This document shows positions 4,665 to 5,882 of a DNA stretch of 5,882 nucleotides, piece by piece. Position numbers and translations under genes: made by a program. Origin of the DNA: Patescibacteria group bacterium (lineage in GTDB: Bacteria > Patescibacteriota > Minisyncoccia > Portnoybacterales > GWB1-42-6); assembly GCA_018818145.1 (NCBI GenBank), contig JAHIST010000019.1, positions 1 to 5,882 on the forward strand, written 5' to 3'. Under the pieces are notes generated by a model, which was not told where the DNA came from, did not search any database, and saw nothing but the letters and a program-made list of their open reading frames with translations. Position 1 is the first letter of the stretch. Every line of letters starts with the position of its first letter.

Positions 4665-5366
4665 TTATGTCTTAATATATTTTATCCAGCGCTCGTAAAG
4701 CTCGGCTGTTGCTTTAACATCGGCGGAGCAGTAGCGGGCAATTTCCAAAAACTTGCCGTCTTTAAAATATTGCTGGATTTTGTCGCCGCTCACGCCTTCA
4801 ATTTTTTGGTTGTCTAATTTAAAAGCCCGGCAGTAAAAATCCAGAGAAAATTTTCTGAACGCTCCATAAAACGTCAGCTGGTCCAGCAGGTCTATATGTG
4901 CGGATGGGTCATAGCGGTAGGGCATAAGGTTGGCCGTCGGCTTAACTTTCAGAACCGCCGAGCGCAGCATAATATAAGGGCAGTCAAATCCCCTGCCGTT
5001 GAAAGTGATAAACTGCTTGTAATTTTTAATGTGTTCCCAGAATTTAGTTAAAATTTCTTTTTCTTCCATTGTTTCATATTCTATATTTTCTTCCACAAAG
5101 GGTTTGATTTTTTGGCTAGGCTCGCCTCGCCGAAGCCCTTGGGCGGAGGCGGGAGCCCGGAAGTAAGTTTTGCCGCGTTGGGTGTCGGGATTAAAAAGAC
5201 AAACGGCGACAATCTCGCCGGTGAAAGGCCAAAGCCCCAGTTTTTCTTTAGTGGCTTTGGCTTTTTTTTCGTCTTCGGCGTATTTTAAAATATAATCCTG
5301 CTCATCTTGCTGGAGTGACTCAAAATCAACACCAATTGTTTCAATGTCAAAAACAATTTTGTTCAT
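4665..5366 (-). CDS. PolB-like 3'-5' exonuclease (DNA_pol_B_exo2 type, RNase H fold)
   Basis: 233 aa from the ATG at 5366. An upstream GTG at 5396 would add 10 residues, but it falls inside a degenerate repeat and places the exonuclease motif unusually far in, so the ATG beginning MNKIVFDIET is preferred. The three DEDD-type motifs are present: FDIET (Asp7, Glu9), FNGRGFD (Asp128) and YCSAD (Tyr212, Asp216), the Tyr marking the DEDDy subtype. These residues bind the two metal ions that remove nucleotides from 3' ends. The family is related to the proofreading domain of B-family DNA polymerases but stands alone; its role is probably DNA repair or processing. Residues about 71-84 (APASAQGLRRGEPS) come from a GC-rich palindromic insert and look foreign to the domain. 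The gene is followed at 24 bases by the 56-aa membrane protein. Confidence 0.85.
   Translation of the reverse strand: MNKIVFDIETIGVDFESLQQDEQDYILKYAEDEKKAKATKEKLGLWPFTGEIVAVCLFNPDTQRGKTYFRAPASAQGLRRGEPSQKIKPFVEENIEYETMEEKEILTKFWEHIKNYKQFITFNGRGFDCPYIMLRSAVLKVKPTANLMPYRYDPSAHIDLLDQLTFYGAFRKFSLDFYCRAFKLDNQKIEGVSGDKIQQYFKDGKFLEIARYCSADVKATAELYERWIKYIKT
5119..5157. repeat. GC-rich palindromic insert inside the exonuclease gene
   Basis: GGCTCGCCTCGCC (5119-5131) and GGCGGAGGCGGGAGCC (5142-5157) are inverted copies apart from three unpaired bases, with a 10-base loop. The 39 bases keep the frame and encode an Ala/Arg/Gly/Pro-rich stretch between RGKTYFR and QKIKPF, outside the catalytic motifs. 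Its composition stands out from the AT-rich surroundings. It resembles in behaviour the palindromic elements that insert in frame into protein genes of Rickettsia, without claimed homology. Confidence 0.6.
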
Positions 5367-5381
5367 AATTTCGCGAATACT

Positions 5382-5440
5382 CACAAATTTAAACACAAAT
5401 TACACTAATTTATTCGTGCCATTTGTGCCGAATTCGTGCT
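5382..5440. repeat. Degenerate short repeats between the isomerase and exonuclease genes
   Basis: ATTCGTG (5412-5418), ATTTGTG (5421-5427) and ATTCGTG (5432-5438) recur at 9-11 base spacing, and the inverse CACAAAT occurs at 5382-5388 and 5394-5400. The two groups can pair into a weak hairpin. There is no T-tract and no clear promoter hexamer pair for the exonuclease here. It may be a short dispersed repeat that expanded between the two genes. Confidence 0.5.
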
Positions 5441-5882
5441 AATTAGCGATATATATTCTTTTCATTATATCACCCTGCTGGATTTTGCGCACGACATCCA
5501 TGTCTTCTATCACGCGGCCAAAAACTGTATGTTTGCCGTCAAGGTGCAGCTGGTCTTTTTGAGTGACAATAAAAAACTGGCTGCCGTTGGTGTCGGGGCC
5601 GGAGTTGGCCATGGCCAGCGCGCCCGCAGTCATTTTATGCGAAGTCAAATCGCGCGTATATTTGTAGCCTTGCGCCTGGTACGTCTGGATTGTTTCGTTT
5701 GACAGCCCCAGGCTCCAAGGATTGATTTCGTCTTTAAAAGTATAGCCCGGTCCGCCCGTGCCGTCGCCTTTTGGGTCGCCGCCCTGAATTACAAAATCCG
5801 GCACAACGCGATGAAATTTCAGCCCGTCATAGAATTTTTTATCGGCCAGCTCTATGAAGTTGGCTATGGTTTTTGGTGCATC
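5439..5882 (-). CDS. Cyclophilin-type peptidyl-prolyl cis-trans isomerase (5' end outside window)
   Basis: 147 codons are present and the frame is open to the right edge, so the N-terminus is missing; an internal GTG at 5804 is not the start. The visible part begins DAPKTIANFIELADKKFYDG and contains the cyclophilin core FHRVVPDFVIQGGDP (catalytic Arg with the Phe and Gln pocket residues), MANSGPDTNGSQFFIV, and LDGKHTVFGRV with the His of the binding site. The Trp that binds cyclosporin in eukaryotic forms is replaced by Leu, common in bacteria. A roughly 35-residue insert (INPWSLGLSNETIQTYQAQG and following) sits before the NGSQFF motif. The enzyme speeds proline isomerisation during folding. 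Whether it carries a signal peptide cannot be judged from this window. Confidence 0.92.
   Translation of the reverse strand, partial: DAPKTIANFIELADKKFYDGLKFHRVVPDFVIQGGDPKGDGTGGPGYTFKDEINPWSLGLSNETIQTYQAQGYKYTRDLTSHKMTAGALAMANSGPDTNGSQFFIVTQKDQLHLDGKHTVFGRVIEDMDVVRKIQQGDIMKRIYIAN

Noticed and set aside
5436..5702. An 88-aa plus-strand frame opposite the cyclophilin gene.
   Set aside because: Antisense shadow of a conserved enzyme with intact motifs.

Overview
The window looks like a piece of a Candidatus Patescibacteria (CPR) genome. This is inferred from gene types and style, not from a marker gene. The supporting traits are compact, almost entirely minus-strand coding, start codons without clear Shine-Dalgarno sequences, a CAP-domain surface protein with Pro/Thr/Ala-rich linker, a sortase, a membrane-anchored DsbA-like protein, and a cyclophilin with an insertion before its NGSQFF motif. 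Small dispersed palindromic repeats also fit. The phylum cannot be proved from this stretch alone.

Layout, left to right. Positions 1-54 may hold the start of a minus-strand ORF leaving the window. Positions 55-127 are a hairpin-rich spacer. Positions 128-2272 hold a tightly packed minus-strand pair: a CAP-domain membrane protein (1277-2272), then a protein joining an isoprenylcysteine-methyltransferase-like membrane domain to a complete sortase domain (128-1273). Directly upstream of the CAP start codon lies an IS5-family-like insertion sequence (about 2278-3258) on the opposite strand. It has imperfect 17-bp inverted ends and a transposase split by a frameshift at A5G5. Beyond its right end is a perfect-consensus minus-strand promoter (3273-3301) pointing through the element towards the CAP gene, and then a bidirectional terminator (3319-3347).

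Positions 3360-3986 encode a membrane-anchored DsbA-like thiol oxidoreductase (CPAC motif) with its own good promoter. Its -35 box touches a 111-bp element with perfect 15-bp terminal inverted repeats (4041-4151). Further right are a disordered 101-aa protein (4161-4466), a 56-aa single-pass membrane protein (4470-4640), a PolB-like 3'-5' exonuclease whose gene contains an apparent in-frame palindromic insert (4665-5366), and the C-terminal part of a cyclophilin-type peptidyl-prolyl isomerase (5439-5882).

Functionally, CAP protein, sortase fusion and DsbA-like protein all act at or outside the membrane and suggest a cell-surface protein module. The exonuclease is a separate cytoplasmic housekeeping or repair function. 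The strongest candidates for novelty are the methyltransferase-sortase fusion, the insertion sequence separating the CAP-sortase operon from what appears to be its original promoter, and the in-frame palindromic insert in the exonuclease.
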